Assembly (NCBI GenBank): GCA_028274465.1
Contig: CM051457.1
Coordinates: forward strand, 13,753,097-13,817,096
Direction of reading: 5' to 3'
DNA length: 64,000 nt
From: Plantago ovata
Lineage: Eukaryota; Streptophyta; Magnoliopsida; Lamiales; Plantaginaceae
Position 1 is the first letter of the stretch; every line of letters begins with the position of its first letter. Made by a program: the position numbers and the translations under genes. The notes below the pieces were generated by a model, which was not told the origin of the DNA, searched no databases, and worked only from the letters and a program-made list of their open reading frames with translations. Positions 22,501-37,500 of the stretch are shown one piece after another.

Positions 22501-25500
22501 AGGCAACTTAAAGTTTGGACACTGAACTCTCATAGAATCTGCCTTGAATTGATCCGTTGAACAATGTGTTCAGTTGTTGGCTTGTTTGCGGTACTTAGTG
22601 ACCCTGGTATCCAAAATAGCAACAAGATATACTCGTGGAGAACCATAACAATTAGGTTTTGGTAATTTGGTATATGCTTTGAGTCAATTCGTTTCTTGAG
22701 AAAGGAAACATGAAAAAACATCATGCATTCGGTATCATCTGGAAACTTAAGATGATAGGCTACTGGACCAACCCTGATAATAATGAAGTGGGCTAAAATA
22801 CTTAATAGACAACTGTGTTTGCTTCTTAAGTAGATTGTTATCGGTTTTGAACGATTGCATTTTCAAAAAAACCCAATCTCCTTCTGCGAATTCCCTCCCT
22901 GGTCTATTTGATCTCTATAAACCTTCATCCTAGCTAGTATGAGGTTGTTCCATATTTTCTTTCAAATTCTGCATCATCTGTTGCCTACTCAATACCAACC
23001 GTCGTGCCTCCTAATTAGAACTCTGCACATAACTGACATAAGTACCTAGAGATAGAGTTGGAGGATGGTACCCACCCAATGCAAAAGGAGATGACTTGAT
23101 GAAATGGATTATAAAAGAAGGGTTTTTTTTTCTCTGTTTTTTTTTTTTAATTTTATTTTATGGCCAATCTAACTACTCTACTCCTACTCCTTAAGCACCT
23201 TATAACTCCAAATATCATATACCACCTTACTCCTTAAGCACCTTATAACTCCAAATATCATATACCACCTTACTCCTTAAGCACCTTATAACTCCAAATA
23301 TCATATACCACCTTATGTTTCTGTCGAGTTTCGAACCTCCAACCTCTCCTTGCTACTCCAGCATCTTTACCACCCGGCCACCCTTATAAAAAAGAAGGTT
23401 TATACCACCATTCAACTAAAGGAAGCCAGGTTACCAGTTTGTTTTGTTGATTATGGATCATATACAAACATATCTGAACATATTTGTTTAATCTCTTAGT
23501 ATGTGGATGATGTGCGATACTCATGTTTAATTTAGTTCGTTGCAATTTAAAGAATTCTAATACCCACCCTGGAAAACACTATGTCTGTATCACTAATAAT
23601 CACCTTTGAGGGTGATTATTAATAGGTTTACAAAATATGCTAATTTTTTAACTATCAATTCCCATATATAGTTCAACAGTTAGTTCACTCTACTCGACTC
23701 ACATCTATACACTGCATGGGTACCACATAGTTTTGCAACTTAAAGAATTCCATCTATACATTGTAAAACTACGCTTTGACCTTTTGGCATACAACTCATG
23801 CTCTCTCAAATTGCTTTGAACAACTGACTAGTGTTCAGAATGCTCCTCTAAACTCTTGTTGTATTAGTATGTCATAAGAAAGTACTAGTACACTCTTCCT
23901 TAAAAGGCTTGCAAATATCTCATCCGTCAACTTCTAGAAGGTAGCAGGGGCAGTGATTAGTCCAAAGGGCATAACCTTGAACTCATACTGGCCATGATAA
24001 GTCACAAAGGCAGAATTATGCTTATCCTCCCCTTTAAGCCTTATCTAGAAGTAACTATGTCCGAGTTCCATTTTTGAAAACACACGTACTCCATTCAACT
24101 TTGTCATTAGATCTTCTATGTTATTGAGCCTAATCAATGTAAACTCTCCCGAAACAAGTATCATGAGGGACACAAATCATGTGGTTCAAGATAATAATAG
24201 AACAACCATTTAAGATGTAGGGGGCATCAAATAAATACTACGCATATGTTTTTTTGGAATGTACTGCAGTGTATGGAGGCGATTGTACTTTATCCTCGTG
24301 GGGCAAGTGCTAAATTTGATATAAACAAGGTTGGCCTTTATGCTTGGGATATTTCATGGTTAAGCGTGTTGGTTGCAACTGGTGTTATATTGGGCGATCC
24401 CTTGTGATACTCGTCGTACATAGGATAGTATGCGAGTGTTAGAGTTATAAAAGTAGACCCACAGTCTAGCATAATGTGAGGCTTCTTTGGTGGTTTTACT
24501 TGTAACCCCATGAGGGCTCCGACTCAAAGCAACCATCATAACATCAGTAAAATGCGTATGGCTAATAACTAAAACATGTTACATGCTAAGCTCAACCAAC
24601 ATTGGGTTTCTCCAACATTGGGTTTGTCTGGTGAGAAATGGTATCACAAGGGTACTGTATAGAATCGTAGGATCTAAGCTGTGCAAATGGTTGATCCTAT
24701 GATATAACTACACTTATTATGTTGTAAATCAACTAGGAAGACCAGAGATGCAGGTAGGTTGTTGAACTTGGTTTAACAAAGGTGTTGAGCATTTAAGTCG
24801 GCTAGGTGAATAGTATACAAGTAAACATGTACGTTCACACGATATGAGGTATTTTGGTGACAACAAATGAAAATCTGTGAGGGCTTTAATCCAATACATG
24901 AGCACCATTATATCAATGAGACGTGTGGGTTGTCATAGCTTGAATCCATTATGTGTTGCAAGTATTACCCCAGAGTTGTAAGAATTTTCAAAGCATTTTT
25001 TTTTTTTTGGTAACAACAAAATTTTATTAAAAGAAAAACGTCTTACAAGCCGTATCTTATTATTATTCTTTAATTCTAAAACTTAGCCAATCCGTATCTC
25101 CGTTCCCTAGGTATCAAGCTTTATTTGCATAAGTATCCAAGTCACTAGAAGTCCAAAAATGAAAAATGACTCATCAAACCTAATCCCTAACTTTTAGCCT
25201 TAAAAAATTATACAAATGTCATGATATAAAGGATTACAAATGGTTATAGTTGCATTATTCGAGTATGTTACACTGTGTCTAATATGTAAGTACCAAGTAT
25301 GAACATGATGTTATAACATTTGTTTCTACACATAGGTACACTTTTAATTTTGTCCGAATAAAATTCTCAAACACTATTATTTCAGCGGTTAAGAAATTGA
25401 ACACTTGCAATTATAAATATAACAAGGAAGATAACGCTTGACAAGAAGATAAAAAATGAATGTGTAGCCGAATACTGAGTGTCCATAGAACTCCTTGTTA

Positions 25501-28500
25501 ATCATGATGTTCTCACATTAGACTGATAAAAGAATATCATGCTGTCATAACAAGTGAAACACTAGGCATTGTGAGCAGGCCCCCCTGTTAAATGTTCTTC
25601 CAACAAGTTTCTAGAATGAACACAACATCTAACCCATGTGGTACAAGTATTAATACCAAAATAACATGTAATAGAAATAAACAATTAAAGAAGGTAAGGG
25701 TGACTGAAGATAATAGGCATGCAAGATGTAATAAGGAAGACAACAATTTCTTAATTGAAAAGTGAGCAGGTGGAGGGAGTATGTGAGATCAAGACAAGAG
25801 GCAAGATGCATGAACATTTTATTGTTATGTTGCTCATGAGAGATTATTAAGTTTGTTAGACATCAATTAATAGACATTGCGTACTTTTATATAGCACGCG
25901 ACTAGTACCTCAACTGAAGCATCTTTTAGTCCATCCATGAGTTGGTATGGTTTTATGTTGTCTATTATGGATTGATTTCTCATGATAGATTGATTCATAA
26001 CAATTTGGTACCAATAGCTAAGTTGACCTCGCCCAAATTTTGTTGAAGTAGAGCGTATCAAGCAACTGAAGTCAGTTTTTGGAAGATCAATGATTGGTGG
26101 TTTAATTGCTCAAGAATGAGATGAAGCTTATGAAGCAACCGCATGTTGCACCTAGAGTTTTACAAAAAAGGTAAGGCAATTTTTCTTTATGATCGCCCTA
26201 TGATCATGTACGAGCGTACAAATGAAAGTCCTAAGGGGGTTCAACGGGTTTTTGCGGTTTTGTAGTGAAAATCCTAGCATAGCATACAAATGTGAAACAA
26301 TATTGTGATTTTATGAAATATCTATCCGGTTAGTTGTTAACGTCCAAAATGAGTTTGATGAGAATTTGTGTTTCGATAACATTGATGGGAAATAAACAAT
26401 AAGATGGCTAAGCATGTGTACCTAAGGTATGGTCCATTTGTAGAAAATTGTTATTAGTATATTATATATTTAATAAACTCAAACAAGTTGATGGAGTGGC
26501 TATGTTACAGATTTCATGAATTGATGTGATCCATAACATATAAAACTGTGTTACGATGATTTTTTTTTTTAAATAAGTATCTGGCGCTTGAAAGGTGAAA
26601 CAAAGAATATGGTTGAGAAACAAGCCTAGGAATCTCGAATAGTCTATCCTTATGGTTAGGAGCAAGGTGTTTTTCATGTGACCAGTTTGTGATGAGATCC
26701 ATAATAAAGTATTAAGAAAAATTAGTCAAACAAAGAGCTGAGTGCCGGATGAAAAAGAAAAAAAAAATTAAAAGTATCATAGAGAAGTGAATGGGGCAGA
26801 AGGAGTATATTTTAAAGAGTGGGGTTGAAAATACGATACATCAACATGAAACTCCTAAATCTGTATCAGTGTATGATGAGTTAAGTAGAGAGGTTTAGGT
26901 TGGACCTCTTCATCTACCCAGCAAGGAGGAGCTAAGGGAAACAACCAAATGGCAACTACCTTTTAAGAAAATGTCAAAAGCTGAGTATGATGCATGAAGA
27001 GAGAACCGATTCTGTTTCAAATGCAATGAGAAGTATGTGTTTTGGCCATGAGTGTGCTAAATTGTTCCAAGTCATGCTCTCAATAGAAGAGGAGAAAGAT
27101 TGAGACTATAGTAGAGTAAGAGGGTAGGAAAGATGAGATGGAAGAAAGCCATACAAACAATGAAATTGGTTTGCATAATCTACATGGGAGTAGAACCGAT
27201 AATTCCCTAAAGATAAGTGGAATGAACAATAGAAACAAAACTGTGTATGCTGATTGACAATGGACTCACAGTTTTCTCAGGAACTAAAATGTCGAGCTGA
27301 GACTACACCATGGATTATCACTATTGCAAATGGGGAGAGAACAGTGAATAGGGAGAGGTGCAATTCCTTCCACTAGCAGAGACAGGGACACTTTTTAAGA
27401 TGATCTTAGAATCATCACCTTGGGAGGTTGATGTGAAACTTGGTCGATCATGATTGGATGTGGAAGTATGAGCTTGTAACATTCTTCCTTAAGAATAATT
27501 GCTTGGTTGTGCAACAAGAAACTGTAAATTAAGGGAGAAGGAGAGGAACCTACTTTAAACATGATGAGTGGGAAGGGCTTAAAGAAGTTCTACAAAAGTC
27601 TTCTCATGGATTCATGGTCCAGCTTGTTCACTTAGAAGTTGATCCACGACATCACCACTTAACTAATTGCATATTTGACATCTTGGATAGATACAATGAC
27701 ATCTTTGAAGAGAGGAAAGGGTTGCCACCTATCACTCTCAAACTGGAGCCAATCCTATTCATCAGAAACCTTATAGGTACCCATAATCTCAAAAAATGAA
27801 GTTGAAAAATTAGTGGCGGAGATGTTAGATCAAGGATTAATTAGTCGCAATACTAGTCTGTTTACTTCTCTTGTTTTGTTGGTGAAAAAGAAAGATGGCG
27901 CATTGAGAATTGAGAATGTGTATTGATTATAGAAAATTGAATGATATAATTGTGAAAGATAAGTTTCTTATGCGTGTAATAGAGGATCTTCTGTCCGAAA
28001 TTACATGGTACACAAGTTTACAAAAAATGGCTAAGACATGGGTACTTCCAGATTAGGTTGATGGAGGAGGATATGTATAAATCTGCTTCTATTACACATG
28101 TGCAATATGAATTTAGGGTGATGTCTTCTGTATTGACTTAATGCCCCGACTATTTTTTAAAAGTTGAGGAATGAAATATTTGAGAAGTTGTTGAGAACGT
28201 GTTTTGGTGTTATTTGATGATATGCTTGTGTATAGTAAAACATTGGAAGAACACTGCGATCACTTTGTGCAAGTTCTGGAGATTGTGAGGTAGCATGAAT
28301 TATATGCAAAGAAGTCCAAGTGCGGTTTTGCATTGGAGAAGGTGAAATATTTGGGTTTCATAATTAGTGGGATGGTGTATCAACTGATTCAGAGAATATA
28401 AAACCTATGATTGATTGGCTCATTCCCAAGACATTGAAAGATTTGAGGGGATCTATAGGTTTCATTGGATATTATAGAAGATTCACAACATGTTATGGCA

Positions 28501-31500
28501 CTTTGCAAAGCCGCTCACTGATTTGACCAAGAAGGGGAGTTTTAAATGGTCTTTGAAGGCAATAAACATTCAACGAACTCAAGAAACAACATATGGAAGC
28601 ACCTATACTTACCTTGCCTGATTTCTCCTTACCTTTAGTAATTGAGACTTACGCTAGTCAAACATGACTTGGCGCAGTCTTAATCCAGTTGGGGGAGCCA
28701 ATAGCATACTTTAGCCAGTTACTTTATCCAAAAAATCAAGCACTCTCAGCCTATGAAAAGGATCTCTTAGGTATAATGTCCACAATCAACAAGTGGTGGG
28801 GATTTAGTTGGTGCCAGTTTCACCATAAAGACAAATCATGTTTGCCTGAAATATCTGAAAGAGAAAAAGATTGTGAACTCATTGCAATAGAGAAGTGGTG
28901 TGTAAACTAATGGGGTATGATTTCACAATTGAATATAAGCAAGGGAATTCCAACCTAGTAGCTGATGCATCATCAAGAAAGTAGGAGTATGGGGTTGATC
29001 AGGTGGACAATGATCAGGCTATTGTGTTTGCTCTAATTATAAAAGTGAGGCCTTAGTGGGTAGAGGAGATTGTTGCAAGATGTAAAGGTGACACTAAGAT
29101 CAAAGATATTGTGGCTACTCTTATACTCAACCTAGCTAGCCACGAGCACCATAGAACAATTGAAGGAGTTTTTGAGATACAAGGGAAAGATTTTAGTGGA
29201 AAATCCAATTGATGCCAGGACCAGAGTTCTGCCAGCCATACATGGTTCCACGGTTGTAACGGCCCAACCCACTAATGGGCCGAGATCCGGTCCAACGGGC
29301 CGGCGAGGTTACTCATGACTGCTCTCCGGGTGATATGCTGACCCCACAGACCAACATGGGTTCTAATCCGCGCACTTTGTCCTCACTCATGCGCGCACCG
29401 GGAACTTCCCAATGGGTCACCCATCATCGAATTGCTCCATAGAAAGTACGCTTAACTCTAAAGTTCTTCTAGCTAGGTGGATTCCCGAAAAAAAAGGTGC
29501 ACCTTGTTGACATGAATAGTGTTCTCAACCCCTTTAAGCCTCTGAAATCTGGGGCATTACAATAGTTGGTGGCCACTTTGGTGTCCACACTTGTTATATA
29601 AGGACCGAGTCATTGTTTTGTTGGAAGGGAATGAAAAGCAATGTGGATTGTGAAATAGTATGTGTTGAGATATAAGAAGCCTCGAAGCACTTGAAGCTGC
29701 AATGTCTTCACCGTTATGCAACAACTATAAAATGTGACAATGAATTTTTAGTAAAGATAGATGCTTAATTATAAGGGGCTTGACACAATTTTGTTACAAG
29801 GGGATTAACTAAAATTGATGCTCTATCTAGAAGTATAGTTAGGATATGTTGAAGGGTGAAATTAGGTGATGTAAAATCAAATCCACGTGCTCTCTAGCTG
29901 TAACCAGACGATATCATACTAACGATATGTGTGGGGCTCATGATTTGAACCCATTCTATGCTACACTCAGTTGTGGTTAGGTTTGGGTCATTATAGGACA
30001 ATAATCGACCGAAATTGCATGAATTAAGTATTACTCGAGACACGATACTACATTGCAAAGTGCTAGTTGGAGAACCTCTAGAGTGTTGCATGGATGGTTA
30101 TTCCTAGGAATGGCAAGTCACAAGATAAGAACATTGAACATTTAAGGGGTTATGATTTAATATGAAATCCCACATCAAATATGCATGTAAACAAACACAC
30201 TCATATGGAACTTTTGCATGATTTCAAAAGCAAATTTATGGGTGCTCCAATTCAAAATCAACATGAAATACCATAAAAATGACTCATGTACCAATCCTAT
30301 CACAAGCTAAGGTCATCAATTGTTGGGCCCGAATAGTAACATGGTGTGCCAGGAATGAAACTGGTGTGTAGATGAAAGGTCTTAAGTGCAGTACTAGTAG
30401 GATAGTGGTTTTTTTTATCAAGTTGAGTCTCATTCAAACAATGTTGTTGGCTTATAAGAAAATCCTGAAGGCTTACTTCAGAGGTCATTTCAAATCCAAG
30501 TGAAGATTGGTGAGATAGCTTACAAATAGATTTTTTTTCTAAGAGCAAGACGTACAGATAAACGTTCTTAGATCAATTGCTACCTCACTCGCTTAGCGAA
30601 ATGATGTATAAATAATCTCTTAAACATGTTTTGTGTATCATTATTGGAGAAGCTTGTTAGTTCACAAGCTTATACTATTGTTATAAATGTTCACAAATTT
30701 ATACTATTGTGTTGCTCATTGTTCTTACAAACACTATAATTGCGTACCTTGTGAATTTGTAAGATGTTCTATTATTGACCAAGTTTTGAGCTCTCTTGAT
30801 AGAGAATGATATTAAGTTCTTTAAGGCCTTACTAAAGACTGGAGTGCCTATTTTGGAAGTGGTTCCAAAGAGCAACTCATAAAATACTCAATGAAGAGCT
30901 CACTCAAGGAAAGTCAAAATATCCTGGTTTGGGCATCTCGATTAAAGTATATCATTGAGGTCTTGGCCATAATATCCACATGTATTTCCATGCCACTTTC
31001 TAAACACCTTATAGTATCTAGTATTATATAGTTGTGTTTACTTTGAACCTTGAGTCTTTGGTGAATATAAGATATTATGCTAAGGAGCCAAGCAATCGTT
31101 GTATTTCCACCTTATATAACTATGGCTTGGCACCTTAACATAATTTTACTTTTTATTTTTTGGGAGTTTTAATGAAGATACGTTTTAAAAAGTAAAATAA
31201 GGTCACTCTCACCAAGGATGGTGTTTGTGCTGGCCAATGTTATGTGACTGAAGGCATATGTGACCAATGTAATAAAAAAGTTATGAGTTATGTGTACTTG
31301 CTTGAATCCTCTAATTTACAACATGGTAGATTTCGTCATGTTATTTACGGTACTTTGTGCATATTAATTTATAATTCTAGAAATGTTTTAAAATAGTTCA
31401 TATGAGCTCTTACCGAAGATAGATTCCAACATTTTGCTAGAAGTGTTAATGTTTAACACATTGGTGCATCACACAAACGTGAACGATGTGTCGAAGTAAA

Positions 31501-34500
31501 ATTGACAAAATCTTCTTTTTATCCTTCAAAAAAGACAACCTCTCGATTTAAACAAATGTGTAATCTGAAGTCATCATCTCATGGTGAAATAACTTTTTAT
31601 TTACTTTTATATATGATTGCACCGAGTATTGGTATGTTATCTTCTTAAAAGTAAATATAAATATGAAGTTACAAAGTAGTTTATTCTTTATAAGATGGAA
31701 GTTTAGAACCAACTTAACAAGAAGATTAAGGTGATAACGAGTGATGTAGTGGTGGATATGTTATACCACTTTCGGAGTTGTGCTTCAATTGAGACAAAAC
31801 ATAGAACCACAACACTTTATTCACCACAACAAATGGAAGAGCGAAAGCAAAGAACCGCACCTTGAAAGAAATGATAAATGTCATGTTGCCCAGTTCCAGG
31901 ATTAACCATGGAATGTGCAGGTTGTTTACAACTAATTACATCTTGAACATGGTTTCGGAATAGAAAGATTATAAAAGCCATTATGACTTGTGGTGTGAAA
32001 CACTTGCGAGTGTGGTAGTGTCTTGCAAAAGTGATGTTTCTTTAACTAAGAAGGCAAAGGTTGGACCTAAGACTATTGATTGGATATTCATCGGCTATCC
32101 ACACAACAATAGCACTTATTGATACTTGGCAGTGAAATCGGGATATACACAAGAACACAACCATGGAGTCGCAAAATGCTTAATTGTTCGTAGATGTTTC
32201 CATATAAGAGGTTAGAAGATGTTGCGAGCAACTCTTCTAAGCGGACACGTGACACGGAAGAACAAAATGAAGAGAGTGCAAAGACATGCAAGAGGTCGTG
32301 CTAAAACATAGCAAATGAGCAAGAAAGGAAATATAGTTTGATATTGAGTTCTTGATGTATGTGCTAGAATGCACACCAAAAATCTCAATAGGTTGTAACC
32401 TCATGGAGGCCCTTTGTGGAGATAGGCCATCAACAATGAAATTAAGTAAATATTACAAAATCATGCTTAGGAATAAGTGGACTTCCTAAGGGACCAAACC
32501 ATTAGGTTACGAATAGGTTATCAAGAGGAATTATTGACAAGTATAAAAAGCAAGTTGATGGTTAAAGGTTTGATGGAAAATGAATTTGTCATCAATGAGA
32601 GTAACATGTGTGTTTATGTTGAGAAGATGAAAGATTGATGTCATTTTATGTCTTTATGTAAACAACACTCTTATCGTCGTAGTAATGAAGAAATAGTCAA
32701 TCTACGAAGGATATATCGAAATTCATATTTGATATGAAAGACATATGTCTAGCTGATGTAATCCTTGATGTCAAACGTTACAGACACCCGATAGGCTAAT
32801 GTGAAATTCTAGAGAAGTTTAACAAGGATGATAATGAAACAACTAGAACTCTATTGATTTAAGTGTTCATCTTGAGATGAACTATGGCTTAGGAGTATCT
32901 CAGGTTGACAACTGTAGGATAATTGGTAGCCCAATGCACTTGATCAACTGCACAAGGCCAGAAATTGACTTTTGTGTAAATAAACTAAGCCATTACACGA
33001 AGAATTTAGGAAGCTAGTCACTGGAAAGATATCTTGTTGGTATTGAAGTACTTGAGAATAACTCTTGATTTTATGCTTTTGTAAGCTAGATATCCCGATG
33101 TTCTTGAAGGATATGTCAGCGGGAATTGGATATCTGATTTCAAGAATGCAAAATTCGCTATTGCATATGTCTTAAACTCGTACGAAAAAGAACCTAAGTG
33201 GCTACGCATCTTCTTAGAAAGTCTTCCTAGATTGTCAAGAATTGTGTCGGCGATACATTTGCATCGTGATAGTCTATCTGCAATCGCTCATGTAGAAAGT
33301 AAGTTTTACAATTGTAAGTTTGATAAATTTGTCGTAGAAGTAAGTCCATTCGACAACTTCCCATGACTAGTGTTATGTCCATAAACTTTGTGAAAGTCTA
33401 AATATAATTTAGTACATCCATTAACCAAAGTTTTGAGTCATGAGATGATTGCAAAGTCATCTAGAGAACGGAATTAAAGACTTTGACGATTGGTATTTGT
33501 GAGATATATAGCTCAATCTATGAGTTAGTTAAGCTTGAACGACCGAGATTGATCTTTGCTTTTGGATGGATGAGATTAAAATAAGAACAAAGAGGCAATT
33601 ACTACTTCAAGTAGCAAAAGCCACCTTAGTTCATATTAGTTCATCATCATCATCATCAAATCTGCAGAAAAATAGAGCTTAGAAACTCCACTAGGGTGAG
33701 CTGTAGTTTTCTCTGTAATCATTCTTGATTCACTTAGTTTCATTTGTTGATTAGTGAGTTAGACATAGCAGTGAGATAGGCGAGTTGATCGAGCTTGTCG
33801 ATTGACGGATTCGTGGAATCTATCTTGTACGCTATGGTGTTGAATATGGCAAATTTTCTGTCGGTTCCTCCGTGCAATAGGATCATCCATTGATCCGAAG
33901 CACGTTACATCATTGTGTCCTTTGTTGCTCTGTTTCTTATCGTTCTGTTGCACACAAACTGTTCGACGTTTTGCTTGCGTGCTGGTTTGATTGTGTTGAG
34001 TTGACTGTTAATTAAATCCACAACATTTGGCGCCATCTGTGGGTTGTAATTCTGTTATCAGTCAAATCATGGCATCAACAAGGTTCGATGTTGAGAAATT
34101 GAAGGAGAAGGCGAACTTCAACTTGTGGAAGTTGAAGATGAAAGCAATACTGTCTCATCAAGGTTGTGTAACGGCTTTGCTCGGGGATTAGTGAGTTCAA
34201 CAAGATGATGAAAGATCTCAAGGAAGTTGAAAAGAAACTCACAGATGATGACAAGATCGTGATGATGCTAAATGCACTGCCAAAACATTATGAGTCTCTA
34301 AAAGATGCTCTATTATATGGAAACACCTGTGGAGGGTTGACTTATGCAATGGTGGTGTCGGCACTACAGTCAAGGGAGCAACATGCTATACGTAATGGTG
34401 GCCAAGAACAAGCTGCAAAGAGTCTTAGCATGAAGGCAATATGGAACGAGAAATCTAGTTTCAAGGGAAATGAGAGACATGAAGAGAAGAGGCATGTTAG

Positions 34501-37500
34501 AGATCAAAGAGACAAACCGGATGGAGTAGAAAGGAGAAAGTGTTTCTTCTATCACCAGCAAGGTCATCTAAAGGACTCTTTTTTTTTCCGAGTCATTCTT
34601 CCATGCATTGTTTGAACGTAAAAAGAAGAGTTCGTTCTCTTACAAGAAACAGAAGAAACAGGGGAAACCAGTTGCAAATGCCAACACTCAAAGGGCAGAG
34701 ATGCAGAGGCTTCAACTAGCTATGAAACTGCAAAGGTACTCTCTATATCACTGATTCTGGAAATAGCATAGACTGGGTACTTGAATGTGGTTGTTCATTT
34801 CATATGTGTCCAATTAAAAATTGGTTCAATGACTTGAAGTATGAAAGTGGTGGTACTGTCTTGTCAGGAAATGATCAATCATGTAGAGTAAAGGGCTATG
34901 GAAGTGTTAGAACCAGGATGTTTGATGGAGTGTTAAGAGTTTTTGCAAATGTTAGATACATACCAGAACTTAAGAGAAACCTAATATCATTGGGATATAC
35001 TTTTGAATCAAAACAAGGTATGATTGGCAGTTGAGAAGTTATGAAAGGAGAGAAGAGAAATTATCTGTATGTTCTCCTTGGTTCTACTGTGGTTGGCTCT
35101 GTGTCAACAGTTGTAAAAAGTGATAAGACTGAGCTATGGCACAGGAGGATGGGACATCTAAGTGAAAAGGGTTGAAGGAACTAGCTAAGCAAAACCTATT
35201 ATGTGGATATAGCATAACTAAGTTTAGCTTATGTGATGCGTGTATAATGAGTAAAGCTCACAAGAATAGTTTTGAAGTTAGGAAGATGTCACAAAGGCAC
35301 CCTTAGATTATGTACACTCAGACTTGTGGGGACCTACCACGACAGGAACCATGAATGGAGGGAAGTATTTTCTGTCTATTATAGATGACTACTCAAGAAA
35401 TTCATGGATTGTGTCTATACCTAAGAATTAGAGGGTTGTCTCTTGCAAGTGGATTTTCAAGAAGAAGTTTGAGATAGGAGAGACAGAGATGGTCAGATTC
35501 AAGGAAAAATTAGTTGCTAGAGGTTTTACTCAACAAGGAGTGGATTCTCACACAAATATATTTTCTCTAATAGTCAAGCATATATCTATCAAAGATCTAC
35601 TATCCTTTGTAACTCAATTTGATCTTCACTTACACCAGATGGATGTGAACATGGTGACTTGGAGGGACAGATCTATATGAGGATATGAAGGAGTGTATGC
35701 AAGTGAAGGTGGAGAAAAGGCATGTCTATTGAGGAAGTCATTGTATGGCCTGAAGCAAAGTCCTCGCCAATGGTAAAGAGATTTGATATTTTTATGGCAT
35801 CAATTTGTTTTATGAAAAACAAGTTTGACAACTGCATCTATCAAGGTGTATATTCTCAGAATGAGGTGATCAATTTGTTTTATGAAAAACAAGTTTGACA
35901 ACTGCATCTACTGATGTATGTTGATGACATACTGATGGCTAGTGCATCAATGGAAGAACTCAATGGCTTAAAGGATAGTTTAAAAGTAGAGTTTGAGATG
36001 AAAGATCTAGGCAAAGCTAAGAAAATTCTAGGGATGAACATCACTAGAGATTTGGATACTCATGAGCTATGGCAGTCTCAATACAGTTATGTGAAGAAGA
36101 TATTATCCAAGTTCAATATGAACATGGCTAAGGTCTTCCACTCCACTTCTGCATGGAACAAAGTTATTTATACAACAATGTCCTTCAAATACAACAGCAG
36201 AGACCAAGATGAGAAAAGTTCCCTATGCTAGTGCAGTTGGTAGTGTAATGTACACTATGATCTACTGCATACCTGAATTAGCTTTCAGCATGAGTGTGGT
36301 GAGTAGATTCATGAGTAATCCTGAAAAAGCTCACTGGGAAACTGTAAAGTGGATGCTCAGATATCTGAAGGGTTCAATGGATTATGGATTGCATTTTAAG
36401 AAAGTATGTCCATTGATTGGTGTTGGTGATTTTAGTGTCATCAAATCATTTTAGTAGTAATGTGATTTGCTAGAGACTGATGCGATCTCTCGTTGAGGCT
36501 CGGAACAAGTTCGGGTAGTGCGGAGTGCACGCTTGTTGAGCTAACGAGTTATCGGCCACGAATACGAAGCAGGGGTCAAGGGGGCTGCGCCCCCTTGCGG
36601 GGTCGAGGGGCAGAGCCCCTCGCGGGGTTGCAAGGGGCGGAGCCCCTGTACGGGGTTGCAAGGGGCAGAGCCCCTGGCTGGGGTCCAAGGGGCATAGCCC
36701 CTGGCAGCGGGCGTGGTGTGGTGCGGGGCAGCGCCCCGACCTTTTTGGATATATGCACCCCTTCGTGAAGTAACAGGTTTGTTCGGATATATGCACCCCT
36801 TCATGAACAAACAGGTTTGTTCTGAACAGATGCGCCCCTTCCTTCTTCGTTTTGTACTTCTATATATTGAAGGAATCAGTCTCCTGAACAGATACAACGA
36901 AAACTCTTACATCCTCTCTACTTTCTGATCGAAATTCATATTGCCTGAATTAAATTGCCTTCTTGGATTATCCTGGCAAGGAATTCGTGAAACCCAGGCA
37001 ACAAGTTAGGGTCGAATTATCTTGTTTGGAAAGTGACTACACGATCCATTGAAGTTTCCAAGATTATCACAACCCTCATATTTTACTAACAATTGGTTTT
37101 GTGATACAGATTTTGCTGCAAACATGGATACAAGAAAGTCAATATCAGGTTATGTGTTTACATTGTATGGCACTGCTAGTAGTTGGAAGGCCTGTCAACA
37201 ACCAGTTGTTTCTTTATCTACAACAGAAGCTGAATTCATTGTCGTTAATGAACATATAAAATAAAGGATTTGGCTTAAAGGTTTACTTGAAGATTATGGT
37301 ATAAAGCAGGATACAATAGTCATATGGTCTGACAACCAAAGTGCTATTCAACTAACCAAGCATCAGGTATATCATGAACAGACCAAGCACATAGATGTTA
37401 AGTTGTACTTCATCGATCAGGGACATAGTTGAGAAAGGTGTTATCAAGATCAAGAAGATTCACACTTCAGAGAATACTTCAGATTGTTTGACTAAGGCTT

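Noticed and set aside
36470..36928. Overlapping open frames on both strands (up to 118 codons) rich in Gly/Pro/Arg
   Set aside because: They lie in the GC-rich 27-28-bp array of the nested solo LTR; stop codons are rare there only because of composition.
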